NCBI RefSeq assembly: GCF_022410515.1
Contig: NZ_JACSDI010000009.1
Coordinates: forward strand, 1-64,000
Reading direction: 5' to 3'
Length of the DNA stretch: 64,000 nt
Source of the DNA: Shewanella cutis
Lineage (GTDB): Bacteria; Pseudomonadota; Gammaproteobacteria; Enterobacterales; Shewanellaceae
Both the position numbers and the translations under genes were made by a program. Below are positions 38,712-48,277 of this stretch, one piece after another (positions within the stretch are counted from its first letter, which is position 1; each line of letters begins with the position of its first letter). A model generated the notes under the pieces. That model was given only the letters and a program-made list of their open reading frames with translations. It made no database searches and was not told where the DNA came from.

Positions 38712-39932
38712 TTACTTACCACCTTTGACCACATTGAGCATATCCCACATGGGGAGATAAATACCCAAGGCTAATATCAATACAATTACGGCCACGATCC
38801 CAATTAAAATCGGCTCTAACTTAGCGGTAAGATTTTTAAGATCGTAGTCGACCTCACCTTCGTAAAAATCGGCGGCATCATTTAGTAGCTGGTCAATTTG
38901 TCCGGTTTCTTCACCAACGGCGACCATTTGCAACACCAATGGTGTAAATAACTTGCTCTGATTCGATACCCTCAGCATAGATTCGCCGGATTCGATGCCG
39001 CGGCGCATACCAACAATTTTGTCGTGCATATAGGCGTTATCCACCGCATCCGCCACAAGGCTCAGCGCCTGTGTCATCGGCACGCCCGCGCTTAACATCA
39101 TCGAAAAACTGCGGCAATAACGGGCAAGGGTCGAACGCTCAATAATCGAACCCACTGCGGGAATATGTAATTTCCACTTATCCCATTGTTTTTCACCTTT
39201 TTCCGTATGGTGCCAATAACGGATCCCAATGATGGCGCCAAGCAACATCACTAACATCAAAGGCCAATAGTTAACAAATAAGTTAGAGGTGCCAATCAGC
39301 ACCTTGGTCGCCCAAGGCAAATCGGCACCGAAACGGGAAAACATTTCGGCAAATTTGGGGATCACCATGATATTTAAGATCACCATCGCCAAACCAATCG
39401 CAATCAATACAAAGATCGGATAACGCATCGCGGCCTTAATCCGACGGCGAGTTTCCTGCTCACGCTCGATATAGCCCGAGAGCTGAATAAAGGCATCCTC
39501 CAACTTACCTGTGTTCTCCCCCACATGCACCATAGAAACAAACAGTGAATCAAACACATCAGGATGTTGGTTCATGGCAGATGACAACGGGCGACCCGCG
39601 GTAAGCTGCTCAGAAATATCATTAAGCGCATCCTTCATCCGTTGGGAATGCGCGGTTTCAGATAAACCGGCAATGGCCCGCAAAATCGGGATCCCCGAAC
39701 GCGTGAGTGAATACATTTGCCGAGTAAAAATTTGTAATTCATCTAAACCGACTTTACTACCAAAGAGCTGCGTCAGTGAAAATGACTTCGTCACCTTTGC
39801 CGCTTTTACTTCCAAAGGAATAATGCCGCGCGCTAACAACATATCAGCTGCCGCACTTTCGGAGGCAGCATCGAGCTGACCCGTTACGGCTTGACCTTGC
39901 CCACTGCGTCCACGGTATTGATAAACCGGCAT
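38712..39932 (-). CDS. mshG: MSHA platform protein MshG
   Basis: This 406-aa inner-membrane platform protein of the GspF/PilC family transmits ATPase motion to pilin insertion. Two homologous GspF domains are seen: FTRQMYSLTRSGIPILRAI with GENTGKLEDAF, and YCRSFSMMLSAGVPMTQALS with VGEETGQIDQLL. Three membrane segments are present. The gene starts 2 bases after the mshE stop. Confidence 0.95.
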   Translation of the reverse strand: MPVYQYRGRSGQGQAVTGQLDAASESAAADMLLARGIIPLEVKAAKVTKSFSLTQLFGSKVGLDELQIFTRQMYSLTRSGIPILRAIAGLSETAHSQRMKDALNDISEQLTAGRPLSSAMNQHPDVFDSLFVSMVHVGENTGKLEDAFIQLSGYIEREQETRRRIKAAMRYPIFVLIAIGLAMVILNIMVIPKFAEMFSRFGADLPWATKVLIGTSNLFVNYWPLMLVMLLGAIIGIRYWHHTEKGEKQWDKWKLHIPAVGSIIERSTLARYCRSFSMMLSAGVPMTQALSLVADAVDNAYMHDKIVGMRRGIESGESMLRVSNQSKLFTPLVLQMVAVGEETGQIDQLLNDAADFYEGEVDYDLKNLTAKLEPILIGIVAVIVLILALGIYLPMWDMLNVVKGGK

Positions 39933-39934
39933 AA

Positions 39935-41695
39935 TTAGGCCTCGACGCCTTGCTGACTAATAATATCCCGTGAGAGTGGCACTTGAGATTCACTCACATC
40001 CTCTACCAGCTTAGCCACCTCTTCAATGGTCGTCATACCCTCACTTAAATATTGCAATGCCGATTCAACTAACGGAGTAAAGTTCGGGCTTTGTAGTGCT
40101 GCGCGGGCAAAATCCTGCGGATTGCCAGTGCGCATGGCATCAATCATTTTTTCATCCAGTTCGAGGATTTCAAAAATACCGATACGGCCACGATAACCAC
40201 TGCCATTACAGCTCTGACAACCCGTGCCAATACGGAAATTCGCATGGGTAAAATCTTGGCGGCTCACGCTATTTAACCACGCTTTTTCCTGCGCAGTAGG
40301 CTGATATTCTACGCCGCAGTTATGGCACACACGGCGCACTAATCGCTGGGCAATAATCACTCTTAAGGCACTGGCGACTAAATAACTGGCGGCGCCCATA
40401 TCGAGTAAACGTAGCGCGCTGGTCACCGCATCATTGGTGTGCAAAGTGGATAACACAAAGTGACCCGTAAGTGCCCCCCTCAGGCCAATTTCAACGGTTT
40501 CTTGGTCGCGCATCTCCCCGACCATGATAATGTCTGGGTCTTGACGTAATGTGGTGCGCAGTACGTTCGAAAAATCCAGTCCAATCTTATGGTTTACTTG
40601 GACTTGGTTGATCCGTGGCAGTTGGTATTCGACCGGATCTTCTACGGTGATAATCTTGCGATCCGCGGTGTTGAGCTCACTTAAGATGCCATACAAGGTG
40701 GTGGTTTTACCGCTACCCGTAGGGCCTGTTACCAGTAACATGCCGTGCGGACGTTTAATCTGCTTACGAATACGCGCCAAAATATGCGGTGGCATACCCG
40801 TTTCGTTTAAGGTCAACAGCCCTGCAGATTGATCGAGCAAACGCATTACCACGGATTCACCGTGGTAAATCGGCATGGTCGACATCCGCACATCAATTTT
40901 GTGGCCTTTAATTTCCATATGGAAACGCCCGTCCTGCGGCAGACGTTTTTCAGAAATATCGAGGCCCGCCATGAGCTTAAGACGCAGAACCAAGGCTGCG
41001 GCGATATTAACCTCATTTAGTATGGTCTCATGTAACTGACCATCGATCCGCTGACGGATCCGCAGCACCTTTTCCCCTGGTTCGATATGAATATCCGAAG
41101 CACGCATTTGCACCGCATCTTCAAAAATAGACTGAAGTAGCTTAACGACTGTGGTTTCATTATCACTGTCGCTCGAAGTTAAGCTTGCCAAATCAAACAT
41201 TTTATCGGCGGCGTATTCCTCTTCTAGCTTGCCAGCAATTTGTGCGATCTGGTCGGTGCGGCGATAGAGGTTATCGAAGGCTTGCAGTAACTGCTGCTCA
41301 GGCGCGACCGCGACACTGAGCTTTTTAGGCGCGATAATGGTTTCTAAGTGATCGAGCGCCTGTAAATCAGCAGGGTCGCTCATAGCAACCAGTACACTAT
41401 CGCCCCTATCTTCTACCGCTAAGGCACGAAAACGCCGCGCTTGCACCTCTGGGATAAGGCTTACCACTTCAGCGGGGATTGGGCGTTTGCTGATATCCAG
41501 CAGTGGCAAATTTAACTGCTGTGACAAAAATTGCAGTAGTTGAGTTTCGGTAATCGAACGCAGGTCGATCAATGTTCGGCCGAGTTTATGGCCAGTCTTG
41601 CGTTGCTCGGCCAAAGCCTGCTGCAACTGCTCTTCGGTAATAATGGATTCTTGAACTAACAGATCGCCCAAACGCATCTTTAATCTGGGTTTCAT
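39935..41695 (-). CDS. mshE: MSHA extension ATPase MshE
   Basis: This 586-aa GspE/PilB-type hexameric ATPase drives pilus extension. The N-terminal MshEN domain holds two tandem 24-residue segments (8-31 from RLGDLLVQES, 37-60 from KLGRTLIDLR) of the kind that bind cyclic di-GMP in Vibrio MshE. The AAA core has Walker A GPTGSGKTT (from 324), Walker B DIIMVGEMRD and a zinc-binding tetracysteine region (CHNCG, CQSCNGSG). Both MshEN segments lack the consensus glycine at position 10 (Ser and Arg instead). It overlaps the mshN end by ATGA. Confidence 0.95.
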   Translation of the reverse strand: MKPRLKMRLGDLLVQESIITEEQLQQALAEQRKTGHKLGRTLIDLRSITETQLLQFLSQQLNLPLLDISKRPIPAEVVSLIPEVQARRFRALAVEDRGDSVLVAMSDPADLQALDHLETIIAPKKLSVAVAPEQQLLQAFDNLYRRTDQIAQIAGKLEEEYAADKMFDLASLTSSDSDNETTVVKLLQSIFEDAVQMRASDIHIEPGEKVLRIRQRIDGQLHETILNEVNIAAALVLRLKLMAGLDISEKRLPQDGRFHMEIKGHKIDVRMSTMPIYHGESVVMRLLDQSAGLLTLNETGMPPHILARIRKQIKRPHGMLLVTGPTGSGKTTTLYGILSELNTADRKIITVEDPVEYQLPRINQVQVNHKIGLDFSNVLRTTLRQDPDIIMVGEMRDQETVEIGLRGALTGHFVLSTLHTNDAVTSALRLLDMGAASYLVASALRVIIAQRLVRRVCHNCGVEYQPTAQEKAWLNSVSRQDFTHANFRIGTGCQSCNGSGYRGRIGIFEILELDEKMIDAMRTGNPQDFARAALQSPNFTPLVESALQYLSEGMTTIEEVAKLVEDVSESQVPLSRDIISQQGVEA

Positions 41696-42975
41696 TGGCT
41701 ATCTCCTAGTTGTATTAAGCGTTGTTCAATAAAAGCCGTGGCCTGAGTTGATAAGCCGGAATAGCTTAATGCTGTGCGATAGGCTTGGCTGGCTTGAGCG
41801 AATTGTTGTTGTGAATCTAGGGCATAGGCCAATCCCAACCACCATTTCGCCTGCTGTGGGTCCTGCTGTAATAACTGGCGGTACGCCTGTTCTACTAACG
41901 TAAACTGGCCTTGTTTTTGGGCTAAATCCGTCTGAGCTAACCACTTTTGCCTTGCTAAGACATGGCGTTCAGGGATTTGTGCAAGACTCGCTAAGGCCGA
42001 GTCAGTATCGCCCATTGCGTGTTGTATCCTTGCTAATAGTAGATAAAATTCATACTCTTGCGGATACAGTAATCGACCTTGACTGAGCACTTCAGCCGCT
42101 TGTGCTAGCTCGCCTTGGCCATAATGTAGTGCCGCGAGTTGTTTGCGCGCCTCATGCAAGCTCGGATCTAACTTAAGCGCCTTATCATAGTAGTCCATAG
42201 CTTTGAGCAACTGACCTTGTTTTTCAGCATCGCTCGCCAGCGCCACCTGTTTTTGTGCTAATTGGCTCGGTGAAAGCTTTACTTCCTTGACCGCCATTTG
42301 ACCAGCCGCCTTGGGTTGAACACTTGTAAACTCTGCCTGTTGGTTGGCTCTAGCTTGGTTTGGTTCAAGAGCGACTTGCGCTGTTTGATTGGAGACAGTT
42401 GCATTTGGCTCCATTTGGTAAGCCTTAGCGCTATCGATAGGGCGATTAGTATCTCTCGCTTGAGCCTGCACAACATTTGCCGAAGGCGGATTGACTGCAG
42501 AAACAGGGGTAGAAGACTCTTTAGCCTGCACAGGCACACTTTGAGAAGTCGCCTCGAGTGTCGCTTTGTCAGTAGGACTTGGCTGGGCGCCACTGATTTC
42601 AAGCTTATCGCTGGCTTGAGTGCTCGTCGACTGCTGCGGCTTGGTTTGCCCAATTTCAGTCGTTGTCGTAATAGAGGCGGCATTCGTTGTAGCCTCTATG
42701 GGCACACTTGATTGGGACGATGACTCAAGTTGATAAGCTGACGGAGTTGCAACAATATTCGAAGGAATACTCATCGTTTGTTGCGACCGGTAACTCGATT
42801 GAAAGGCATACATAGATAAGCCTCCCACTAACACAGATAGCAAACAAATCACTAACCATTTACGTGACGAGCTTGTCCGCCCTAGGTACTGGGCTTGATT
42901 CAGCGTGATATTACTCAGCGAATGCCCCTGCTGGCGCTTGTCCAGATCCTGCAGCATCTTGTTGATCACGCTCAT
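41692..42975 (-). CDS. mshN: MSHA biogenesis protein MshN (TPR)
   Basis: This 427-aa inner-membrane protein has a short cytoplasmic start (MSVINKMLQDLDKRQQ), a membrane helix (WLVICLLSVLVGGLSMYAF), a long Ser/Thr/Gln-rich periplasmic linker (about residues 75-240) and four to five tetratricopeptide repeats (DYYDKALKLDPSLHEARKQL; AKWWLGLAYALDSQQQFAQA). The start at 42975 overlaps the mshM stop by ATGA and is preferred over 42993. Confidence 0.9.
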   Translation of the reverse strand: MSVINKMLQDLDKRQQGHSLSNITLNQAQYLGRTSSSRKWLVICLLSVLVGGLSMYAFQSSYRSQQTMSIPSNIVATPSAYQLESSSQSSVPIEATTNAASITTTTEIGQTKPQQSTSTQASDKLEISGAQPSPTDKATLEATSQSVPVQAKESSTPVSAVNPPSANVVQAQARDTNRPIDSAKAYQMEPNATVSNQTAQVALEPNQARANQQAEFTSVQPKAAGQMAVKEVKLSPSQLAQKQVALASDAEKQGQLLKAMDYYDKALKLDPSLHEARKQLAALHYGQGELAQAAEVLSQGRLLYPQEYEFYLLLARIQHAMGDTDSALASLAQIPERHVLARQKWLAQTDLAQKQGQFTLVEQAYRQLLQQDPQQAKWWLGLAYALDSQQQFAQASQAYRTALSYSGLSTQATAFIEQRLIQLGDSQ

Positions 42976-43904
42976 GCGCCATCTCCCGACCACTGCAGGA
43001 CATTAATCCCCGATAGTAGCAATGCCAACAGTGCAACAGCAAGTACCATAAAAGCGATAGCGAAATAGGTCGACCACTTTTGAACTCTAGTCGGGCTGGC
43101 ATCTTCGGTATCGCAAATGGCGCCTTTCAAATGGGACATCCGCACCTGCGTTGCACCCTCACCAAAACTTAGCATAAGGGATTTATGGGCTAATATATTG
43201 ATCAATCTAGGGATCCCACGGGACGCCTGAGCTATCTTGCGGGTGAGCTTTGGGCTAAACAGCGCTTGCCCCGCATGCCCTGCCACCGCTAATCGGTAAC
43301 GGATATAGGCATCGGTTTCATCCAAGGTTAACGGCCGTAGATTGTAGCTAAAAGTAATACGTTGTCTTAATTGCCTAAAGGCTTGGCGTTTTAATCTTTC
43401 ATCCAACTCGGGCTGACCAAATAACACCACCTGCAATAGCTTACGACTTTCAGTTTCAAGATTAGTGAACAGTCGCAGGGCTTCGAGACTTTCATCGGGC
43501 AACGCCTGCGCTTCATCAAGCACTAACACAATGGCATGACCATGGGCACTTAAGGCGAGCAACTGCTGCTGAATAAGCCCAGTCAACTGTTGCTGATCAA
43601 TCTCCGCGGTATATTTAAGGCCAAGCTCATTGGCGACCGCCCAGCGCAGCTCAGCGGGAGTTAAATAAGGATTAGGAAGATAGGCACAGTGGAATCCCTG
43701 CGGGAGTTCGTTAATCAACTTGCGACAGATTAGGGTTTTACCCGTCCCCACTTCCCCCGTGACTTTAATAAAACCTTCCCCGGTTTGTAGGGCGGTCTGC
43801 AGCACTTGCAGCGCCTCTACGTGCGGGGATAGCCCGAAAAAAAATCCGGTATTAGGGGTTAACGAAAAGGGTGTCTGGCCCAGCCCAAAGTGCTTCAAGT
43901 ACAT
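42972..43904 (-). CDS. mshM: MSHA ATPase MshM (ExeA-like)
   Basis: The 310-aa AAA ATPase of the ExeA/GspA type starts with the typical YLKHFGLGQTPFSLTPNTGF. It has Walker A GEVGTGKT at 50-57, Walker B IVLVLDEAQ and one C-terminal membrane helix (FAIAFMVLAVALLALLLSGI). ExeA-type proteins help place secretins through peptidoglycan, fitting its position between mshL and mshN. Unlike ExeA, no peptidoglycan-binding domain follows the helix. Confidence 0.92.
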   Translation of the reverse strand: MYLKHFGLGQTPFSLTPNTGFFFGLSPHVEALQVLQTALQTGEGFIKVTGEVGTGKTLICRKLINELPQGFHCAYLPNPYLTPAELRWAVANELGLKYTAEIDQQQLTGLIQQQLLALSAHGHAIVLVLDEAQALPDESLEALRLFTNLETESRKLLQVVLFGQPELDERLKRQAFRQLRQRITFSYNLRPLTLDETDAYIRYRLAVAGHAGQALFSPKLTRKIAQASRGIPRLINILAHKSLMLSFGEGATQVRMSHLKGAICDTEDASPTRVQKWSTYFAIAFMVLAVALLALLLSGINVLQWSGDGA

Positions 43905-43910
43905 GAAAAA

Positions 43911-45596
43911 TTATTTATTTTCTGGATACCAACGGTCGAGTAAGGCCTTAGAGCGCTCTAACTCGGTTTTCCAAGTATCATTACCCACCACGGTAGGCTT
44001 AAGCATAATAATTAACTCGGTTTTCTTTTTCTGCTTGCTACGGTTTTTAAACAGTTCGCCCACAAACGGAATATCACCCAGCAGCGGCACTTGAGACACC
44101 ACCTCAATATTTTCACTCTTCATCAGTCCGCCAATCACCACCACATCGCCGGAGGACGCGCGGATGACGGTATCAGACTCGCGGATTTCACTTTGTGCCA
44201 AAGGTAATTCTAAGGATTCATTGCTGACTTTGATGTCCTTCGTTTGTTCTTTTACATCAATAACCGATGGGTGAACATGCAGTAATACGTTGCCATCTTT
44301 ATCGATTTGCGGAGTGACATCCAGCGCGATGCCTGAGAAAAATGGCGTCAATTCCACCTGAGGTGTAGTAACTGGTGTCGTGCCGGCAACCGTGGTAGAT
44401 GAAACATCGGTAACAAAATACTCATCGGTACCGACTTTAATCACCGCTTTTTGGTTGTTAGAAGCCGTCACCCTTGGGCTGGATAATACGTCCACATCAC
44501 CTTGGGTATCGAGCAGGCTTATCATGGTATTAAAATCTGAGCCTTTGATGCTCAGCGATGTCACGCCCCCAAGAGAGGAGGTGATTTTATCACTTAAGCC
44601 AGTACCCGCTGATGTCCCAAAATTAATATTGGTGTTGCCTACATGACCCAGCACATTATCCCACTGAATACCCTGCTGATAACCGTCCGATAAGGTCACT
44701 TCGAGGATCTTCGCTTCGAGGATCACTTGGCGCTGTAAATGGCTCTCTGCCGAACTTAAAAATGCACGCACCTGGCGTAGCTCATTTGGATAGGCGCGAA
44801 TAGTCACTAATCCCGCCTGCGGGGTCACCACCACTTGGCGGCCGCCGCCCGTGTCACCCACAATGGCGGTTAAGGTTTCTTTTAACTCGCCCCAAAAATC
44901 GGTTTTGGTGCGCGAGCGAATAAAGGTGCCATTGGTGCTATCGCTGCTGTTACTGCTAGCATTACTGCCGTTGCTCGAATTGCTATTGCTATTATTTCCA
45001 CCAGAGTTGCCGTTATTCGAGTTACTATTGCCGCTATTGTTATTTGAGTTGTTATTATCGGAAATTCGGCCCGAACTTACCGAAGTTAACGACAGGCCAT
45101 CACGTTCCATGTATAAGTAATTTAACGGGAAAGTCTCAGTACGCATCCCAGCAGGGAATACTCGCAAAATACGTCCTTCACGGCTGACTTCATAACCATA
45201 AATATCTTCCACCACTTGAATGGCTTCGCTCAGTGTCACCCCTTTTAACGACAGTGAAATGCTGCCCTGCACATCAGGGTGTACCGCCACACTAAAGGGA
45301 GTGCCCTGCACGAGACTAGGGAAAAACACCCTCGCATCCACATCATGGGCAGAAACATCGATACGACGCTCAGTCTCCATGGGAGCAGTTAAGCCACCCA
45401 TTAAAGTATTGGCATTCAGCTCACGCTGCACCGCATCTGGCATAGTGGCTGGCGGGGGCGGCGTTGGCTGGCTCGCGGCCTGCATCGAGGAGGCGGAAAG
45501 CGCTTCTTTTGATGCCGTAGGTTGCGGCCTATCTGTTGTTTGGCAAGCCATAAGGCAAAGTGAGAGTAGAGGTGTGAAATATTTAATGGCTGTCAT
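43911..45596 (-). CDS. mshL: MSHA secretin MshL
   Basis: This 561-aa outer-membrane secretin forms the pilus exit pore. It is a lipoprotein (LLSLCLMAC, acylated Cys18). An STN-like and N-domain region (GVTLSEAIQVVEDIYGYEV) is followed by an Asn/Ser low-complexity tract at residues 181-223. The secretin core has LEAKILEVTLSDGYQQGIQW, ASNNQKAVIKVGTDEYFVT and VVIGGLMKSE...VPLLGDIPFVGELFK. The Asn/Ser tract is a probable flexible loop and may vary in length between strains. Confidence 0.95.
   Translation of the reverse strand: MTAIKYFTPLLSLCLMACQTTDRPQPTASKEALSASSMQAASQPTPPPPATMPDAVQRELNANTLMGGLTAPMETERRIDVSAHDVDARVFFPSLVQGTPFSVAVHPDVQGSISLSLKGVTLSEAIQVVEDIYGYEVSREGRILRVFPAGMRTETFPLNYLYMERDGLSLTSVSSGRISDNNNSNNNSGNSNSNNGNSGGNNSNSNSSNGSNASSNSSDSTNGTFIRSRTKTDFWGELKETLTAIVGDTGGGRQVVVTPQAGLVTIRAYPNELRQVRAFLSSAESHLQRQVILEAKILEVTLSDGYQQGIQWDNVLGHVGNTNINFGTSAGTGLSDKITSSLGGVTSLSIKGSDFNTMISLLDTQGDVDVLSSPRVTASNNQKAVIKVGTDEYFVTDVSSTTVAGTTPVTTPQVELTPFFSGIALDVTPQIDKDGNVLLHVHPSVIDVKEQTKDIKVSNESLELPLAQSEIRESDTVIRASSGDVVVIGGLMKSENIEVVSQVPLLGDIPFVGELFKNRSKQKKKTELIIMLKPTVVGNDTWKTELERSKALLDRWYPENK
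44928..45056. repeat. Asn/Ser-coding low-complexity tract in mshL
   Basis: This 129-base stretch codes almost only for Asn, Ser and Gly (residues 181-223 of MshL). Its near-repetitive AAT/AGC-type codons could slip, but the unit is irregular. Confidence 0.75.
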
Positions 45597-45610
45597 CTGA
45601 GTGTTATTCC

Positions 45611-45928
45611 CTATCTCTCTATTATTGCTTGAAATACTGCTAATTTCCGTCCGTCAGAAAGAGATACCGACGAGGGAGTAATGCGCACCACTTTAACCCC
45701 TTGAATGCTATCACCCACGGACACAATTTTATTATTAATCACAGCGTAAGCCGTATTGCCTGAGCTGACGATGCTATTGAGTATTAAGGCTTGATGCTGA
45801 TTTTGGCTCACTGCACCTGTGCCCGAATAGCCTTTGCCAGGCAAAGTAGGATCCCTTAAGCTTTCAGCCGACACTTGTGCTGAAATACCCAGTAATGCAA
45901 TGAAAATATAAGGCTTATTGAGCAACAC
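45611..45928 (-). CDS. mshK: MSHA biogenesis protein MshK
   Basis: The 105-aa PilP/GspC-like periplasmic protein has a signal sequence (IFIALLGISAQVSA), then DPTLPG and a compact beta domain (ALILNSIVSSGNTAYAVIN; VSVGDSIQGVKVVRITPSSV), a typical HR-type fold. It would connect the inner-membrane MshI/J complex to the secretin. The GTG start overlaps the mshJ end by 14 bases. Confidence 0.88.
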   Translation of the reverse strand: MLLNKPYIFIALLGISAQVSAESLRDPTLPGKGYSGTGAVSQNQHQALILNSIVSSGNTAYAVINNKIVSVGDSIQGVKVVRITPSSVSLSDGRKLAVFQAIIER

Positions 45929-46565
45929 TGATAAAGTCCTTATTAATGCTCAAGGTATAAAGTTCAATGTCGATTTTCCCTTTCGGGTAATCGCCCACTT
46001 TATAGTCGAGTCGTTTCCAGTAAAGTTTGTCAGGCATGGCCTCTACCGCTTCAACAAAACGCAACACGGTGAAATAATCCCCTTCTAAACTCATGCGGAT
46101 CCCATGGCTATAGAGATTCAACTTTTTCTCATCACCCACGGCGAGTAATGGAACAGGCGCAATAGAGGTAAACTTCAGTAATTTAATCCCTTGCACTTGC
46201 CCGAGCAGATTACCCAGCAGCTCTGGCATATAATCGGCGGGCACCATATCAACCATCTGCTCGTTAAGCTGAGCATCAATCTGTTGATTTTGTTGCTGTA
46301 GTAGATTTAAACGCTGACGATAGTCCTGATTGGGATCCATCGCTAATCGCTGCTGATATAAATCAATCTGTTGCAACGATACGCTATTTTCCTGCTCTAG
46401 TGCTTCTAATTGCTGCGTGGTTGAATGCTGTTGTTTCCACAGGGATTCGATTGGCATATATGCCAGCATACCGAGCAGCACTAAAACGGCGAGTGCTATT
46501 AATCCTCGCTCCCGCTGGCTCAGCGCATCAAACTTTTGCGCTAATTGATTAAATTGTGCTTTCAT
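45915..46565 (-). CDS. mshJ: MSHA biogenesis protein MshJ
   Basis: This 216-aa PilO/GspM-like inner-membrane protein has a cytoplasmic start, a helix (GLIALAVLVLLGMLAYMPI), a periplasmic coiled coil rich in Gln (about residues 50-105) and a ferredoxin-like C-terminal domain (VLRFVEAVEAMPDKLYWKRL). The ATG is coupled to the upstream gene by ATGA. Confidence 0.88.
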   Translation of the reverse strand: MKAQFNQLAQKFDALSQRERGLIALAVLVLLGMLAYMPIESLWKQQHSTTQQLEALEQENSVSLQQIDLYQQRLAMDPNQDYRQRLNLLQQQNQQIDAQLNEQMVDMVPADYMPELLGNLLGQVQGIKLLKFTSIAPVPLLAVGDEKKLNLYSHGIRMSLEGDYFTVLRFVEAVEAMPDKLYWKRLDYKVGDYPKGKIDIELYTLSINKDFISVAQ

Positions 46566-47164
46566 CGTGCGCTCTCCTCAGGTGTCTCGCTAGTCAGCGT
46601 GAACGCCAAAGGTTTATCCTCGCCGCGATCCATTGTCATGGAAGAAAACGCCTGCCCTTTTAAGGTTTGGGTCGTTTTTAACTTGCTTATCCAAAGCGGG
46701 ATGTTCTGTGGATGGTCGGTAAAACCTTCAAACATAAAGTGTTGTTCGTTAATCACAATATGATTCAGCCAAACGCTCGCATCGGACACCATGGCTAAGT
46801 CCTTCAGCACAGGTGCAAAACCTCGGCTAGTGAGGGATGAACGCAGTGCCAGCTCGCTCAACAACAATTGCTTTAACTCCAACTGCTGAGACTCAAGTGT
46901 GACCCGAGCGACTAAATCAGGGTCGGGTTTACGGTTGGCAATTTGCGTTTCGAGATCGGCTTTTTGTTGGTCGTACTGCTGTTTTAGCGCTGACGCTTGG
47001 CTTAACGCCTGTACAGACTCAGTTAATTGCCAATAGCTAAAGCCAGCGACCGCACAGCAGACAAGTAATAAGCCCGCGGTATAACTCATTAATGTCGCGA
47101 AGGTTAAGCTCTGCTTTGGCGGTAAGAGCGCTGCAGAATATAGGTTAACTCTCGATTTTATCAC
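46562..47164 (-). CDS. MSHA protein MshI2 (PilN-like)
   Basis: The 200-aa PilN/GspL-C-like protein has an N-terminal VNLYSAALLPPKQSL (the INLLP-type motif that docks to PilM), one helix (YTAGLLLVCCAVAGFSYWQL), a coiled coil and a small periplasmic domain (VWLNHIVINEQHFMFEGFTD). The GTG start overlaps the mshI stop (GTGA). Some annotations call this MshI2. Confidence 0.85.
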   Translation of the reverse strand: MIKSRVNLYSAALLPPKQSLTFATLMSYTAGLLLVCCAVAGFSYWQLTESVQALSQASALKQQYDQQKADLETQIANRKPDPDLVARVTLESQQLELKQLLLSELALRSSLTSRGFAPVLKDLAMVSDASVWLNHIVINEQHFMFEGFTDHPQNIPLWISKLKTTQTLKGQAFSSMTMDRGEDKPLAFTLTSETPEESAR

Positions 47165-48039
47165 TCGGCACCCCGTGACAGTTCACTGAAGGCTAATCCC
47201 GCCATTTTTGCGCCAACGGAGGTGTTATTCATCACATTAACAGCTTGATTAAAGTTAGCCGAAACCAACTTAGCTAAGGCATCTACCGCGCCATCGGCAA
47301 ATAATTCAATTGAGTTAACGGGAGACTGACGCAGTTGACTCTCAAAGTAATCCATAGAGCGCTGAATTTCTAGGCTTAAGTTATCTGCCAATCCATAATT
47401 GAGCTCATCCACTTCAGCCTTATCTAATTGACTAAAGCCGCGCACGCGGCGCTGCATGTATAATTGCCCCTGTTTAACCACAGTAAGCAACAACTCCTGT
47501 CCTGGATGATGACTAACCACCAATCTTGCCTGATTATCATCCATAAACAGATTAGTCATCGCGAGCTCTTCAATACTGATGCCTAAAATAGTGAGCCCTT
47601 GCTCATTGATGGCTTGAACCATATTCGTCAATTTGTCTTTATCGACCACGACAACATTGAGCTTATTACTAGGTAAGGGCGACTCAAAATAATCTAAATG
47701 GATTTGCGGCACAGGAATCGTGACCATATCTTTAATAGACCAAATCAAGGCTTGGGATAATTCTTGACTATCGACATTGGGTTTATCGGCGACGAGTAAT
47801 TGGTAGCGGCCACTACCAAGCACGATTTGCAATGCGCTGTGGGGAAAAGTGCTGGCAAGTTCAGCGAAGGCACTTTGCCATTGATCTTGTTGTAGCTCGA
47901 AAATAAGCCACTGCTCATCCTGACGGTCTGTGGCAGGTGCGTAGACCCAAAGCTTATCGGCACAGACATACACCCCCAGTGTGATGCTGGCCTGTTTGGT
48001 TTGCCAAAAGGCCAACCGAGCAAAAAGTCCTTTATCCAT
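47161..48039 (-). CDS. mshI: MSHA protein MshI (PilM-like)
   Basis: The 292-aa actin-like cytoplasmic protein is of the PilM type (LARLAFWQTKQASITLGVYV; LSLEIQRSMDYFESQLRQSP). It has no membrane helix and would bind the N-terminus of the PilN-like partner encoded next. It is the first gene of the MSHA assembly operon; a candidate promoter lies about 110 bases upstream. Confidence 0.86.
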   Translation of the reverse strand: MDKGLFARLAFWQTKQASITLGVYVCADKLWVYAPATDRQDEQWLIFELQQDQWQSAFAELASTFPHSALQIVLGSGRYQLLVADKPNVDSQELSQALIWSIKDMVTIPVPQIHLDYFESPLPSNKLNVVVVDKDKLTNMVQAINEQGLTILGISIEELAMTNLFMDDNQARLVVSHHPGQELLLTVVKQGQLYMQRRVRGFSQLDKAEVDELNYGLADNLSLEIQRSMDYFESQLRQSPVNSIELFADGAVDALAKLVSANFNQAVNVMNNTSVGAKMAGLAFSELSRGAE

Positions 48040-48149
48040 AAAATGCCTGTCTTCCGATAAAGTTAAAGCTTGAGTGATAAGCCTGCAAATAGCACTATTT
48101 CTAAACCACGAGGAGGATATAAGCTCACTGCATTTGAAATGTGAAAGCT

Positions 48150-48179
48150 GTTATATCCAGCGTCATAATTTTGGCACAA
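48150..48179 (-). promoter_or_regulatory. Candidate promoter of the msh operon
   Basis: On the minus strand TTGTGC (48174-48179) and TATAAC (48150-48155) are 18 bases apart. Start would be near 48143, about 100 bases before mshI. Confidence 0.35.
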
Positions 48180-48277
48180 GCTAGTTTAGCCGCTAATCAG
48201 TGAATTTTATAGAGAAATCCTACAATTGGGCCCTATTATTCCACAGGGGTCACATCACCCAGAGAAAGAAATATGGC

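Noticed and set aside
48171..48185. Sigma-54 promoter before the msh operon (TTGGCAC)
   Set aside because: The TTGC half is missing at the required spacing and the orientation would point away from mshI.
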